Origin: Microbacterium luteum
Lineage (GTDB): Bacteria; Actinomycetota; Actinomycetes; Actinomycetales; Microbacteriaceae
Reading direction: 5' to 3'
Assembly: GCF_015277875.1 (NCBI RefSeq)
Contig: NZ_CP063814.1
Location: 248,001-312,000, forward strand
DNA length: 64,000 nucleotides
Within the stretch, counting starts at the first letter, position 1. The number at the start of each line of letters is the position of its first letter. The translations under genes and the position numbers were made by a program. The notes under the pieces are model-generated. The model searched no databases. It was not told the DNA's origin and saw only the letters and a list, made by a program, of their open reading frames with translations. Below, one piece after another: positions 32,310 to 41,042 of the stretch.

Positions 32310-33158
32310 TCAGGCGAGCGTCCAGGGCGAGGTGGTGGCGAACACGGCGGTGGACACCGCGAGGAAGGCGAGCACGAAGACGATGTCGCGGGCGCGGAAC
32401 GGCACGAGATGCCGCTCGGTGCGATCCGGATACGCGCCGAAGGCGCGGGCATCCATCGCCAGAGCGACCCGCTCGGCGTGCCGGATGGCCCCCGCCAGAA
32501 GCGGCACGATGTAGCCCGCCCAGCGGTGCACGGCGGCGATCGGCCCGCGGCCGCCGTGGCTGCCCCGCACGCGATGCGCCTGGCGTATGATCTCCAGTTC
32601 GTAGCCGAACCGCGGCACGAAGCGGAACGCGGCCAGCGCGGTGTATCCGATGCGATACGGCACCCGGAGCTGCTGCACGCCCGCACGCACGAGATCCGGG
32701 CCCGTCGTCGAGAGGCCGACGATCAGCGCGAGGGAAACGATCGCGGCGACCCGGGCGCCGGTGGCCAGTCCCACCAGCATCGCGCCGCCGTACATCGTCC
32801 AGCCGCCGATCTGCCACAGGACCACGCTCTGATCCACGCCCGACGCGTCGGTCCAGATCGCGAACCCGACGCCCATCACGAGCGCCGCGACCGGAACGAG
32901 CACGAGGAGTGCGACCAGCCGCCGCGTGAACCGCACGCCGATCAGCAACACGATCGCGGTGAGGGCCACGAACGCCAGCGGGGTGGCGAGATCGCGCACG
33001 AAGACGAGCAGCACCATCGCCGGCACGGGTGCCAGGAGCTTCGCGAGCGGATTGATGCCGTAGAGGAACCGCACCGGCGACGCGGGGCGAAGCGCGGCGT
33101 ACGGGTCGACCTGCACCGCACCGGTCTGCGCCTGCGGGATCGTGAGCGGCTCGGTCAC
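32310..33158 (-). CDS. ECF transporter transmembrane component EcfT (CbiQ family)
   Basis: This 282-residue protein has a cytoplasmic N-terminus, hydrophobic segments around residues 35-145, then the long cytoplasmic coupling region with RGSHGGRGP and ALAMDARAFGA, the second being the Ala-Arg-Gly-type coupling motif that contacts the ATPases, followed by a last membrane helix. It starts at GTG 33158, overlapping the ATPase stop (GTGA). It links the ATPase dimer to the S component. Confidence 0.92.
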   Translation of the reverse strand: MTEPLTIPQAQTGAVQVDPYAALRPASPVRFLYGINPLAKLLAPVPAMVLLVFVRDLATPLAFVALTAIVLLIGVRFTRRLVALLVLVPVAALVMGVGFAIWTDASGVDQSVVLWQIGGWTMYGGAMLVGLATGARVAAIVSLALIVGLSTTGPDLVRAGVQQLRVPYRIGYTALAAFRFVPRFGYELEIIRQAHRVRGSHGGRGPIAAVHRWAGYIVPLLAGAIRHAERVALAMDARAFGAYPDRTERHLVPFRARDIVFVLAFLAVSTAVFATTSPWTLA

Positions 33159-34921
33159 CTCTCACCCCCGGGCAGGTCGGCAAGCCGGGCCACCCCGGCG
33201 AGGTCCGGGTGCGACGCGAGGCCGTGGAGGGCGCGACGCAGCGACGGCATCCGGAGCCCGGTGCGCTCGAGGAGCGCGTCGTCGGCGAACACGTCGGCGG
33301 TGGCGCCGTCGGCGGCGATGCGGCCGGCGTCGACGACGACCATCCGTTCGGCGTGCTCAGCGACCAGCTGCATGTCGTGCGTCACGACGAGGATCGTCGT
33401 GCCGTCCGCGCGCAGCTCGGCGAGCAGGCGCAGCAGCTCGTCCGCACGGGCGCGGTCCTGGCCGAAGGTGGGCTCGTCGAGGGCGAGCACGGGGGCACCG
33501 CCGATGAGCGCCGTGCCCACCGACAGGCGCCGCTTCTGTCCGCCCGAGAGCAGGAACGGATGCGCATCCGCTCGCTCGCTCAATCCGAACCGGGCGAGCA
33601 TCTCGTCGACGCGTTCCCGAACCGCCGCTTCGTCCACGCCCGTTCGGCGCAGGCCGTGCGCGAGCTCGTCGTAGACGGTGTGGGCGATGAACTGGTGCTC
33701 GGGGTTCTGGAACACGAACCCGATCCGGGAGGACAGCCGCCGCGGGTCGACGCGCGCGATGTCGGCGCCGTCGACGCTCACCGATCGGCGGGGCGGGCGG
33801 ATGACGCCGGCGATCGCCTGCACGAGCGTGGTCTTGCCGGCGCCGTTCGCGCCGACGATCGCGACGAACTCGCCGCGTCGCACCTCCAGGTCGACGCCGT
33901 GGAGCACGTCGGTGCGGCCGCGTCGCACCTCGAGGCCGCGCACGCGCACCACCGGATCCCCCGTGGCGCGCGTCGCGGCGGGAGCGGATGCCTCGCGCGG
34001 CGCGGCGACCGGCGGGGTCGCCTCGAGGGCATCGCGAAGTTCCGCGGGCGTCAGGGGAAGGGGGGCGAGCGCGTAGCCCGCGCGGCGCAGGCGCAGCGCC
34101 GCGAGCGCGGAATGGGGGAGCCACACCCCGAGGCGGTGCAGCTCGTCGGCGCGGCGGCGCAGCACGTCGTCGACGTGACCGTCAGCGAGGAGGCGCCCTG
34201 CCGCATCCAGCACCACGACGCGATCGACGAAGCCGATGGCGGCGTCGAGGTTGTGCTCGACCAGCACGATCGCCCGGTCGCCGGCCGCGACGAGGTCGCC
34301 GAGGGCCGCGTAGACCTCGTCGATGCCGCGCGGATCGAGGTTCGCGGTGGGTTCGTCGAGCACGAGCAGCGGCGAGCCCATCGCCAGCGCGCACGCGATC
34401 GCCAGGCGCTGACGTCCGCCGCCGGAGAGCCGGTCGGGGTTCTCCCGGCGCCGGTCCCACAGGCCGACGCGGCGCAGGGCCGCCTCCGCGCGGGCGAGCA
34501 CCTCGGCGACCGGGAGCTTCAGGTTCTCGGGTCCGAACGCCACCTCGTCGAGGAGTGTTCCGGTGACCAGCTGCGCATCCGGGTCCTGGAACACCATGCC
34601 CACCCGCGTGCTGAGCGCGGCCACCGTGGTCGCGGAGGTGTCGACCCCCTCGATGCGCACGGTGCCGTCGACGCTTGCCGGCAGCGCGTGCGGGATGAGG
34701 CCGTTCAGCGCCAGCGCGAGGGTCGACTTTCCCGACCCGCTCGGACCGAGCAGCAGCACGACCTCGCCCGGGGACACGTCGAACGTGACCGACGCCGGCG
34801 TCGCGACGCGCGCCTCGTCGTGCGTGATCGCGACCTCGTCCAGGTGCGCGAGCGGCTGGCCGACGACCTGTCGGACCGCCGGCGCGGCGGACCGGTCGCT
34901 GTCGGCACGGACCACGGGCAT
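33155..34921 (-). CDS. Fused ECF transporter ATPase (two ABC domains, EcfA-EcfA')
   Basis: This protein of about 590 residues has two complete ABC cassettes. The first has Walker A GPSGSGKST, signature LSGGGRQRLAIA and Walker B LLVLDEPTANLD. The second has GANGAGKTT, LSGGQKRRLSVG and VLALDEPTFGQD. A linker rich in Pro/Ala joins them. It powers the EcfT/S-component transporter. The start is uncertain: ATG 34921 and GTG 34915 follow GAAGGGG, the GTG with better spacing, while GTG 34957 would extend it towards the iron box. It is the first gene of the four-gene operon. Confidence 0.93.
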   Translation of the reverse strand: MPVVRADSDRSAAPAVRQVVGQPLAHLDEVAITHDEARVATPASVTFDVSPGEVVLLLGPSGSGKSTLALALNGLIPHALPASVDGTVRIEGVDTSATTVAALSTRVGMVFQDPDAQLVTGTLLDEVAFGPENLKLPVAEVLARAEAALRRVGLWDRRRENPDRLSGGGRQRLAIACALAMGSPLLVLDEPTANLDPRGIDEVYAALGDLVAAGDRAIVLVEHNLDAAIGFVDRVVVLDAAGRLLADGHVDDVLRRRADELHRLGVWLPHSALAALRLRRAGYALAPLPLTPAELRDALEATPPVAAPREASAPAATRATGDPVVRVRGLEVRRGRTDVLHGVDLEVRRGEFVAIVGANGAGKTTLVQAIAGVIRPPRRSVSVDGADIARVDPRRLSSRIGFVFQNPEHQFIAHTVYDELAHGLRRTGVDEAAVRERVDEMLARFGLSERADAHPFLLSGGQKRRLSVGTALIGGAPVLALDEPTFGQDRARADELLRLLAELRADGTTILVVTHDMQLVAEHAERMVVVDAGRIAADGATADVFADDALLERTGLRMPSLRRALHGLASHPDLAGVARLADLPGGER

Positions 34922-34964
34922 CCCCTTCGGGATTCGGGACGTCTTCGACCGCTGCACGGCGAAG

Positions 34965-34983
34965 TGAGGTCTTCCTAACTTAG
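34965..34983 (-). promoter_or_regulatory. DtxR/IdeR-like iron box ahead of the ECF-SIP operon
   Basis: Read on the minus strand, CTAAGTTAGGAAGACCTCA matches the iron-box consensus at 13 of 19 positions, with both half-site cores (GTTAGG and ACCT) intact. It lies 44 nt before the ATPase start. The match is weaker than those at 3752-3790, but the presence of a siderophore reductase in the operon supports it. Confidence 0.6.
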
Positions 34984-35030
34984 CTCACCCTCATCCCCTC
35001 CCGCTGGGTGCCGGCCGGGCTGGCGCGCGC

Positions 35031-35099
35031 GAGCGGCCCGTCCCGCGTGAGCGGCCGTCGCGCGCGAGCGGCCGTCGCGCGCGAGCGGCCGTCGCGCGT
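35031..35099. repeat. Short tandem repeat, four units of 17-18 nt
   Basis: Units beginning GAGCGGCC start at 35031, 35049, 35066 and 35083; the last three read nearly GAGCGGCCGTCGCGCGC. They sit between the ECF promoter and the palindromic element at 35101. The remaining part of 34984-35268 is G-rich, low-complexity DNA with two GGCTGGATGCAGGTG-like repeats (35182 and 35227 region) and no gene. Confidence 0.75.
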
Positions 35100-35100
35100 T

Positions 35101-35180
35101 CCCGACGTCGGAGATTCGGCCCGATGTCGGAGAGATCTGCCCGAATCCTCCGACATCGGCGCGATTCTCCGACATCGGCG
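35101..35180 (-). repeat. 80-bp palindromic REP-like element, copy A
   Basis: The element contains four copies of a GA(T/C)GTCGGAG core, two in each orientation, around a short centre (GATCTGCCCGAATC region), so it can form a long imperfect hairpin. Its reverse complement is about 90% identical to 36581-36660 (six substitutions and two one-base indels by eye). The two copies bracket the antiporter gene 35269-36537 in opposite orientations. Confidence 0.85.
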
Positions 35181-35268
35181 GGGCTGGATGCAGGTGGCCG
35201 GGTGGGGTGCGGGTCGGGTGCGAGCTGGGGCTGGATGCAGGTGCCGGGCGGCGTGAGGGAGGGGCAGG

Positions 35269-36537
35269 TCAGGGGGTGGGGTGGTCGTGGCGGCGGCGTG
35301 GCACGCGAGTGGGCACCGACTCCGCCGCGAGCGGGTCGGTGGATGCGCGCTGCCGCGCCCAGCGGTGATACCGGCGGATGAACGGCACCGACGTGAGGGC
35401 GTGAAGGGTGATGCTGAGCGCGATCGTGGTCACGATCGTCGGGATGACGACCTCGTCGTCGGGGACCCCCTCGCCGATCGCGATGAGGAGGAACACGAGC
35501 GAGGCGAGCCCGCGGGGTCCGAACCAGCCGATGAAGGCCACCGTGGGCAGTCCGACATGCCGGCCGGCGAGCGCGAGGGCGACCGGCAGCATCCGCACGA
35601 CCGTCAGACTGAGCACCGCGTACAGCGCCACCTGCCAGGTGATCAACGGGAGCGCCAGTGTGACCGCGACGGCTCCGAAGATCACCCAGGTCGCCGCGGC
35701 GAGGAGGTCGCCGGCGCTCTCGGTGAACACGCCGACCTCGGTGCGGGGCGATCCGACGATGCGCCCGAAGGTGAGGCCGCCCACGAACGCCGCGATGAAG
35801 CCGCTGCCCCCGAGCGCTTCGGCGATCGCGAGCGCGAGGATGGCGGCGACCAGCGGCAGGATCTGCCGCCACCGGCCGTCGATCCACCCCTTGGCCGAGG
35901 CGAGGCGGAACAGCGCCCCGCCCGCGACGCCCGCGATCACGCCCGCGAGAAGTCCCCATCCGATCTGCTCGGCGATGCTCACCGCGACGGCGGACGGGAT
36001 GCTCGACTCCAGCTCGGCGTTGGCCACCGACACCGCGACGAGGAACAGGGGTACGGCGATCCCGTCGTTCAGTCCGCTCTCCACGTCGAGTGCCTGACGC
36101 ACCCGGGGCGGGACCGCGCTGTCCTCCACCACGCGCTGGCCGAGCGCGGCATCCGTCGGCGCCAGCATCACGGCGATCATGATCACCGAGATCACCGCGA
36201 TCTGCGGGAAGAGCGCGAGGCCCACGCCGATGCCGGCGAGCACGGTCAGCGGCAGGCCGACCAGGAGCAGGCGGCTCGGCCACTCGAGCTGGCGGCGCAG
36301 CGCCCGCAGATCGATGCGCATCGCGTCGCTGAACAGCAGCAGCACGAGGGCGATCTCGGCGACGCGTTCGGCCCCGGACGGATCGATGTCCAGATCGAAG
36401 GCCGAGGGCAGGGTGAGCCCGGTGACGACCCCGGCGACAGCCAGGAACAGAGCCGCCGTCACGCCGCGCTTCTGCAGCGGCCCCGACAGCGCGCTCCACA
36501 CGGCCAGGGCCACGAGCACGACGAGCACGGCGATCAC
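35269..36537 (-). CDS. Cation/proton antiporter, CPA1/NhaP type
   Basis: This 422-residue protein starts at GTG 36537 (MIAVLVVLVALAVWSAL). About twelve hydrophobic segments are visible. Ion-binding region markers are MLAPTDAALGQ and VESGLNDGIAVPLFL, corresponding to the TD and ND motifs of CPA1 exchangers, plus FIGWFGPRGLASLVF late in the protein. The C-terminus is short, His/Arg-rich. It exchanges Na+ or K+ for H+. It stands alone between two inverted REP-like elements and separates the ECF operon from a second S-component gene. Confidence 0.92.
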   Translation of the reverse strand: MIAVLVVLVALAVWSALSGPLQKRGVTAALFLAVAGVVTGLTLPSAFDLDIDPSGAERVAEIALVLLLFSDAMRIDLRALRRQLEWPSRLLLVGLPLTVLAGIGVGLALFPQIAVISVIMIAVMLAPTDAALGQRVVEDSAVPPRVRQALDVESGLNDGIAVPLFLVAVSVANAELESSIPSAVAVSIAEQIGWGLLAGVIAGVAGGALFRLASAKGWIDGRWRQILPLVAAILALAIAEALGGSGFIAAFVGGLTFGRIVGSPRTEVGVFTESAGDLLAAATWVIFGAVAVTLALPLITWQVALYAVLSLTVVRMLPVALALAGRHVGLPTVAFIGWFGPRGLASLVFLLIAIGEGVPDDEVVIPTIVTTIALSITLHALTSVPFIRRYHRWARQRASTDPLAAESVPTRVPRRRHDHPTP

Positions 36538-36580
36538 CCTCGGACGCTATCGGACCTCGCGGCGCCCGGCCGGCCGCCCC

Positions 36581-36660
36581 CGCCGACGTCGGAGAATCAC
36601 GCCGATGTCGGAGGATTTCGGGCAGATCCTCCGACATCGGGCCGATTCTCCGACCTCCCG
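36581..36660 (+). repeat. 80-bp palindromic REP-like element, copy B
   Basis: This element starts CGCCGACGTCGGAGAATC and carries the same four-core palindromic structure as copy A, in inverted orientation relative to it. The centre is GGATTTCGGGCAGATCC. It ends 44 nt before the stop of the S-component gene. Confidence 0.85.
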
Positions 36661-36703
36661 GGGTGAGGGTGCGGATGCGCGGGGCGAGCGAAGGGAGGGG
36701 GCG

Positions 36704-37258
36704 TCAGCGGCGGCGGGCGGTGCGGCCGACGCCGGCGCGGCGGAGGGCCTCGCCGATCGCGACGGCAACGGCCGTCCAGGCGACCGGGCCGACGATGAAC
36801 ATCGCGATGTAGACCACCTGGGCCCACGGGGCGAAACGGCCGAGGTCGGCGACCAGCGCGATCGGCACGGCGAGCACGACGCCGACGATGACGGCCGAGA
36901 CGAAGTAGCGCCACCTCTCCCAGTGGCGGTACCGCCCGATCGCGGCGATGAGCTCCTGCAGCCCCCCGATGAGGATTGCGGTGCCGATGTAGCGCCCGAT
37001 CCATGGCGGCACGAACGCGCTCGCGACGAGGGCGGCGAGCACGTGGGAGATCAGCGCGACCCAGGGCATCCGCAGCAGCACCTGGGCGATCACGCCGGGC
37101 AGCACGTGCACGCCGAGGACGAGTCCGTAGAGCACCGGCACGGCGGCCGACACGAGTCCGCTGACCGCTCCGGCGCCGGCCGAGACGGCACCGGTCGCGA
37201 CGCCGATCGCGGCGCAGGTGAGCAGAACGCTCGTCGAGATGCCGGATCGGGGGGACAC
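36704..37258 (-). CDS. ECF transporter S component, second YkoE-like paralogue
   Basis: This 184-residue membrane protein is clearly related to the product of 30831-31403: STSVLLTCAAIGVATG near the N-terminus, HVLPGVIAQVLLRMPWVAL, then IGRYRHWERWRYFVSAVIVG and a basic tail EALRRAGVGRTARRR. GTG 37258 lies 6 nt after TACGCT (complement of 37265-37270), indicating a leaderless transcript of its own. It probably competes for the same EcfT/ATPase module with a different ligand. The frame is open further upstream, but that part is the shadow of the protease gene. Confidence 0.82.
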   Translation of the reverse strand: MSPRSGISTSVLLTCAAIGVATGAVSAGAGAVSGLVSAAVPVLYGLVLGVHVLPGVIAQVLLRMPWVALISHVLAALVASAFVPPWIGRYIGTAILIGGLQELIAAIGRYRHWERWRYFVSAVIVGVVLAVPIALVADLGRFAPWAQVVYIAMFIVGPVAWTAVAVAIGEALRRAGVGRTARRR

Positions 37259-37305
37259 ATGCCCAGCGTAGACCTCTCCTCTCATCGGTTTCTCACGCGA
37301 CGACC

Positions 37306-37322
37306 GTTCCCTGGGAGGGAAC
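37306..37322. promoter_or_regulatory. Short palindrome in the divergent promoter region of the subtilase gene
   Basis: GTTCCC-TGGGA-GGGAAC is a perfect 6-bp dyad, enclosed by a further CTCAC/GTGAG pair. It is followed within 15 nt by TACGTT, a possible -10 box of the protease gene. It may be a regulator site. Confidence 0.45.
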
Positions 37323-37402
37323 TGTGAGTTACGTTTGTGCGCACTGCGCGCCGACGATGCCGCGCAGTCCTTCCCATCCCTTCCCCGTTGGGAGCTCACT
37401 GC

Positions 37403-40400
37403 ATGAGCCGAAACACCCTGAGAGCGGCCGCGGTCATCACCGTCGCCGCCCTTCTCACCGGAACCACCGTCACGACCGCCTTCGGCGCGACCGGATCGGA
37501 GGAGGTGAGTCCGCCCACCCCGATCGACTCGCCGACCGGCACCTACATCGTGCTGCTCGAAGAGGATCCCGTCGCCACCTATGACGGGGGCGAGCCGGGA
37601 CTGCGCGCCACCACGCCCGCAGACGGCGAGAAGCTCGACACGCAGTCGGCCGAGGTGAAGGAGTACGCCGGCTACCTGCAGGAGCGGCAGCAGGATGTCG
37701 CGGCCGAGACCGGCGTCAGCCCCGAAGCGACCTACCAGATCACCCTCAACGGGTTCAGCGCCAAGATGTCGCCGCAGGAGGCCGCGAAGGTCGCCGGTGC
37801 CAAGGGCGTCGTCGGGGTGTATCCGGACGAGATCCGCCACCCCGTCGCGGTGCCGTCGACGGAGTTCCTCGGTCTCGAGGGGGCCGGTGGCGTGTGGGAG
37901 TCGCTCGGGGGAACGGATGCCGCCGGCGAAGGCGTCGTGGTCGGTGTCGTCGACACCGGCATCGCCCCGGAGCACCCGTCGTTCGCGGGTGAGCCGCTGA
38001 GCGCGACACCGGGCGACGAGCCCTACCTCGACGGCGACGACGTCGTGTTCGCCAAGGCCAACGGCGACGAGTTCCGCGCCACGCGGGTGACCGGTCAGGA
38101 CTGGGGCGTCGAGGACTACTCCACGAAACTCATCGGTGCGCAGTACTTCTCCACCGGTGCCGCGAGCGCCGGATTCGACTTCGGCTCCGACTACCTGTCG
38201 CCGCGCGACGGCGACGGCCACGGGTCGCACACGGCGAGCACCGCCGCCGGCAACGCCGGCGTCGACGCCTCGATCGAGGGCATCGACTTCGGTGCCGTCT
38301 CGGGTGTCGCGCCGGCCGCGAAGGTCGCGGCGTACAAGGCGTGCTACGTCGGGCCCGACCCGCTGGTCACGACCGACGACATCTGTGCGCTGAGCGACCT
38401 GCTCGACGCGATCGACACCGCCGTGAACGACGGCGTCGACGTCATCAACTACTCCATCGGAGGTGGCGCGGCCACCACGACGTGGTCACCCGACGACCAG
38501 GTGTTCTTCAACGCCGCCGTCGCCGGGGTGTTCGTCTCGGCGAGCGCCGGAAACTCCGGTCCCGACGCGTCGACCGCCGACCACGCCGCCCCCTGGTACA
38601 CGACGGTCGCCGCGTCGACCATCCCGACCTGGGAGGGCACGGTCTCGCTGCCCAACGGCTTCCTCGAAGCCGGCGCGTCGGTGACGGTGCCCTTCGGCGA
38701 GTCGCTCACCGCCCCCGTCGTCTACGCCGGAGACATCCCGGCGGAGGGGGTCTCCGCCGCCGACGCGGCGCTGTGCTACCTCGACTCTCTCGACCCCGAA
38801 GCGGCCGCCGGCGCCATCGTGGTGTGCGACCGCGGCGTCATCGCCCGCGTCGAGAAGTCGCAGGCGGTCGCCGAGGCGGGCGGTGTCGGATCGATCCTGG
38901 TGAACGTCACGCCGGCATCCCTCGACAACGACTTCCATTCCGTGCCCACGGTGCACCTGCCCGACACCGTGCGGGAGCCGCTGCTGGACTACGTGCGCAA
39001 CACCCCCGACGCCGAGGCCACTCTCATCGGGGAGAACACCACGGGCGAGGAGACGCCGGTGCCGCAGATCGCAGGATTCTCGAGCCGCGGACCGATGCTC
39101 GCCGACGGCAGCGACGTCATCAAGCCCGACATCGCGGCCCCCGGTGTGGCGATCCTCGCCGCCACCCAGAACGGTGCGACCGAGGACCCGACCTTCGGCA
39201 TCCTCTCGGGAACGTCGATGGCCGCCCCGCACGTGGCCGGCCTCGCCGCGCTCTACCTGACCGCCAACCCCGGTGCGACACCCGACGAGGTCAAGTCGGC
39301 GATGATGACCACGGCGTCGAACACCGTGAACGCCGACGGCTCGGCTAACCTCGATCCCTTCGCGCAGGGCGCCGGCCAGGTGGAACCGACCGACTTCCTC
39401 GACCCGGGCGTGCTCTACCTGAACGGCCCGGTCGACTGGGCGGGCTTCGTCGAGGGCACCGGCAACTGGGACTTCGGCGGCATCGATCCGATCGACCCGA
39501 GCGACCTGAATCTCGCGTCGCTCGCGATCGGGACGCTGTCCAAGGAGCAGACGGTCACCCGCACGCTCACGGCCACGCGTCCGGGCACCTACACGGTCGA
39601 GGCCTCGATCCCCGGGGTCGACGTGTCGGTCTCGCCCGCGAGCCTCACCTTCGGCGCCGCCGGCGAGCAGCAGTCGTTCGAGGTGACGATCAGCAACGCT
39701 GACGCTCCGGTGGAGCAGTGGGCGACGGGCTTCATGACGTGGACCGGCGATGACGGCACGACGGCGCGCTCGCCGCTGGCCGTGCGTCCGGTCACCGCCG
39801 ATGCCCCCGCCGAGGTCTCCGGCACGGGCATCGCCGGATCCACCGAGGTCACCATCGACTCGGGCGTCTCCGGCGAGCTGCCGCTGAACCTGTCCGGCCT
39901 TGCTCCGGTCGAGCTGCTCACCGACCCGGCCAACCCGGTCGAGGGCCACACCGGAGACGAGAACTCCGGCGACGCCGACGGCAACGTGTTCTGGTTCGCG
40001 GATGTGGCCGAGGGCACATCCCTCGCCCAGTGGACGCTCGACTCGTCCGACGACGCAGGGAGCGACCTCGACCTCATCGTGTACCGCGTGGTCAGTCGGG
40101 AGGACACCCGCTACTACGAGCAGTTCGTCTCGGCGACCGCGTCGGCCGACGAGCAGGTCAGCCTCATCGCGCCCACCGCCGGAACGTACCTGATCGTGGC
40201 CAACATGTACTCGATCACCCAGCCCCTCACGTGGGACCTCACACAGGCGCTGGTCACTCCGGAGGGCGAGGGTTCGCTCACCGCGACACCGAACCCGCTG
40301 CCGGTGACCCGCGGCGAGCAGGCGACGTACGCACTGTCGTGGACGGGACTGCAGGCTGAGACGTCGTACCTCGGCGTGGTGCAGTACGGCGAGTCGCAGG

Positions 40401-40984
40401 TGCGCACGATCGTGTCGGTGGATGCCGGGGCGGCCGCCCCGGAGGCCGTCACGGCGCCCGAGATCACGGGTACCGCGAAGGTCGGACGCACCCTCGAGGT
40501 GACGCCGGGCGAGTGGGACCCCGCCGACGTCGAGCTGACGTACCAGTGGCTGCGAGACGGCACGGCGATCGAGGGGGCGACATCCACGACCTACACGGTG
40601 ACGCGCGACGACGTCGGCACGGCGCTGTCGGCGCGGGTGACGGCCAGCGCCGAGGGTAACGCCAACGCGGGCACCGCGCTCAGCAACGAGGTGTTCGTGA
40701 AGGTGGGCTCCGACACCGAGGTGTCGATGAACCGCTACATCGGCACGTCGAAGCACGACTACACCGTGACGGTGGAGGTCACGGTCGATGACGGGTCGGT
40801 CGCCGACGGCACGGTGGAGGTGTGGGTCGGTTCCACGAAGCTGACCGGCACGCTCGCCGACGGTGCCGTCAGCTTCGACCTGCCGAAGCAGAAGAAGGGC
40901 ATCAAGGTCGTGATCGCCACCTACACCGGCAGCGACACCGTCGCCCGCTCGGTCGGGGTGAGCGGCTTCCTCGTGCTCCGCTGA
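37403..40984 (+). CDS. Secreted subtilisin-like serine protease (S8) with PA and C-terminal domains
   Basis: This 1193-residue protein starts at ATG 37403 after GGGAG. A signal peptide ends near residue 28 (TTAFGA). An inhibitor I9 propeptide spans about 45-150. The catalytic triad is Asp184 (VVDTGIAPEHPSF), His273 (DGDGHGSHTAS) and Ser605 (LSGTSMAAPHVAG), with oxyanion Asn384 (SAGNSGP). A PA insert lies between, including CYLDSLDPEAAAGAIVVCDRG. After the catalytic domain come a fibronectin-like region and, near 1020-1100, an Ig-like module with WLRDGTAIEGATSTTY. There is no sorting signal, so it is probably released. It degrades extracellular protein. Confidence 0.95.
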   Translation: MSRNTLRAAAVITVAALLTGTTVTTAFGATGSEEVSPPTPIDSPTGTYIVLLEEDPVATYDGGEPGLRATTPADGEKLDTQSAEVKEYAGYLQERQQDVAAETGVSPEATYQITLNGFSAKMSPQEAAKVAGAKGVVGVYPDEIRHPVAVPSTEFLGLEGAGGVWESLGGTDAAGEGVVVGVVDTGIAPEHPSFAGEPLSATPGDEPYLDGDDVVFAKANGDEFRATRVTGQDWGVEDYSTKLIGAQYFSTGAASAGFDFGSDYLSPRDGDGHGSHTASTAAGNAGVDASIEGIDFGAVSGVAPAAKVAAYKACYVGPDPLVTTDDICALSDLLDAIDTAVNDGVDVINYSIGGGAATTTWSPDDQVFFNAAVAGVFVSASAGNSGPDASTADHAAPWYTTVAASTIPTWEGTVSLPNGFLEAGASVTVPFGESLTAPVVYAGDIPAEGVSAADAALCYLDSLDPEAAAGAIVVCDRGVIARVEKSQAVAEAGGVGSILVNVTPASLDNDFHSVPTVHLPDTVREPLLDYVRNTPDAEATLIGENTTGEETPVPQIAGFSSRGPMLADGSDVIKPDIAAPGVAILAATQNGATEDPTFGILSGTSMAAPHVAGLAALYLTANPGATPDEVKSAMMTTASNTVNADGSANLDPFAQGAGQVEPTDFLDPGVLYLNGPVDWAGFVEGTGNWDFGGIDPIDPSDLNLASLAIGTLSKEQTVTRTLTATRPGTYTVEASIPGVDVSVSPASLTFGAAGEQQSFEVTISNADAPVEQWATGFMTWTGDDGTTARSPLAVRPVTADAPAEVSGTGIAGSTEVTIDSGVSGELPLNLSGLAPVELLTDPANPVEGHTGDENSGDADGNVFWFADVAEGTSLAQWTLDSSDDAGSDLDLIVYRVVSREDTRYYEQFVSATASADEQVSLIAPTAGTYLIVANMYSITQPLTWDLTQALVTPEGEGSLTATPNPLPVTRGEQATYALSWTGLQAETSYLGVVQYGESQVRTIVSVDAGAAAPEAVTAPEITGTAKVGRTLEVTPGEWDPADVELTYQWLRDGTAIEGATSTTYTVTRDDVGTALSARVTASAEGNANAGTALSNEVFVKVGSDTEVSMNRYIGTSKHDYTVTVEVTVDDGSVADGTVEVWVGSTKLTGTLADGAVSFDLPKQKKGIKVVIATYTGSDTVARSVGVSGFLVLR

Positions 40985-40991
40985 CGCTGTC

Positions 40992-41031
40992 GACGAAGCG
41001 TCCGGGCCGTGCGTGGTCCGGGCGCTTCGTC
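40992..41031. terminator. Bidirectional terminator hairpin
   Basis: GACGAAGCGTCCGG (40992-41005) pairs with CCGGGCGCTTCGTC (41018-41031) with one mismatch. It separates the convergent protease and pirin genes. Confidence 0.8.
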
Positions 41032-41042
41032 GTCTCCGGAGG

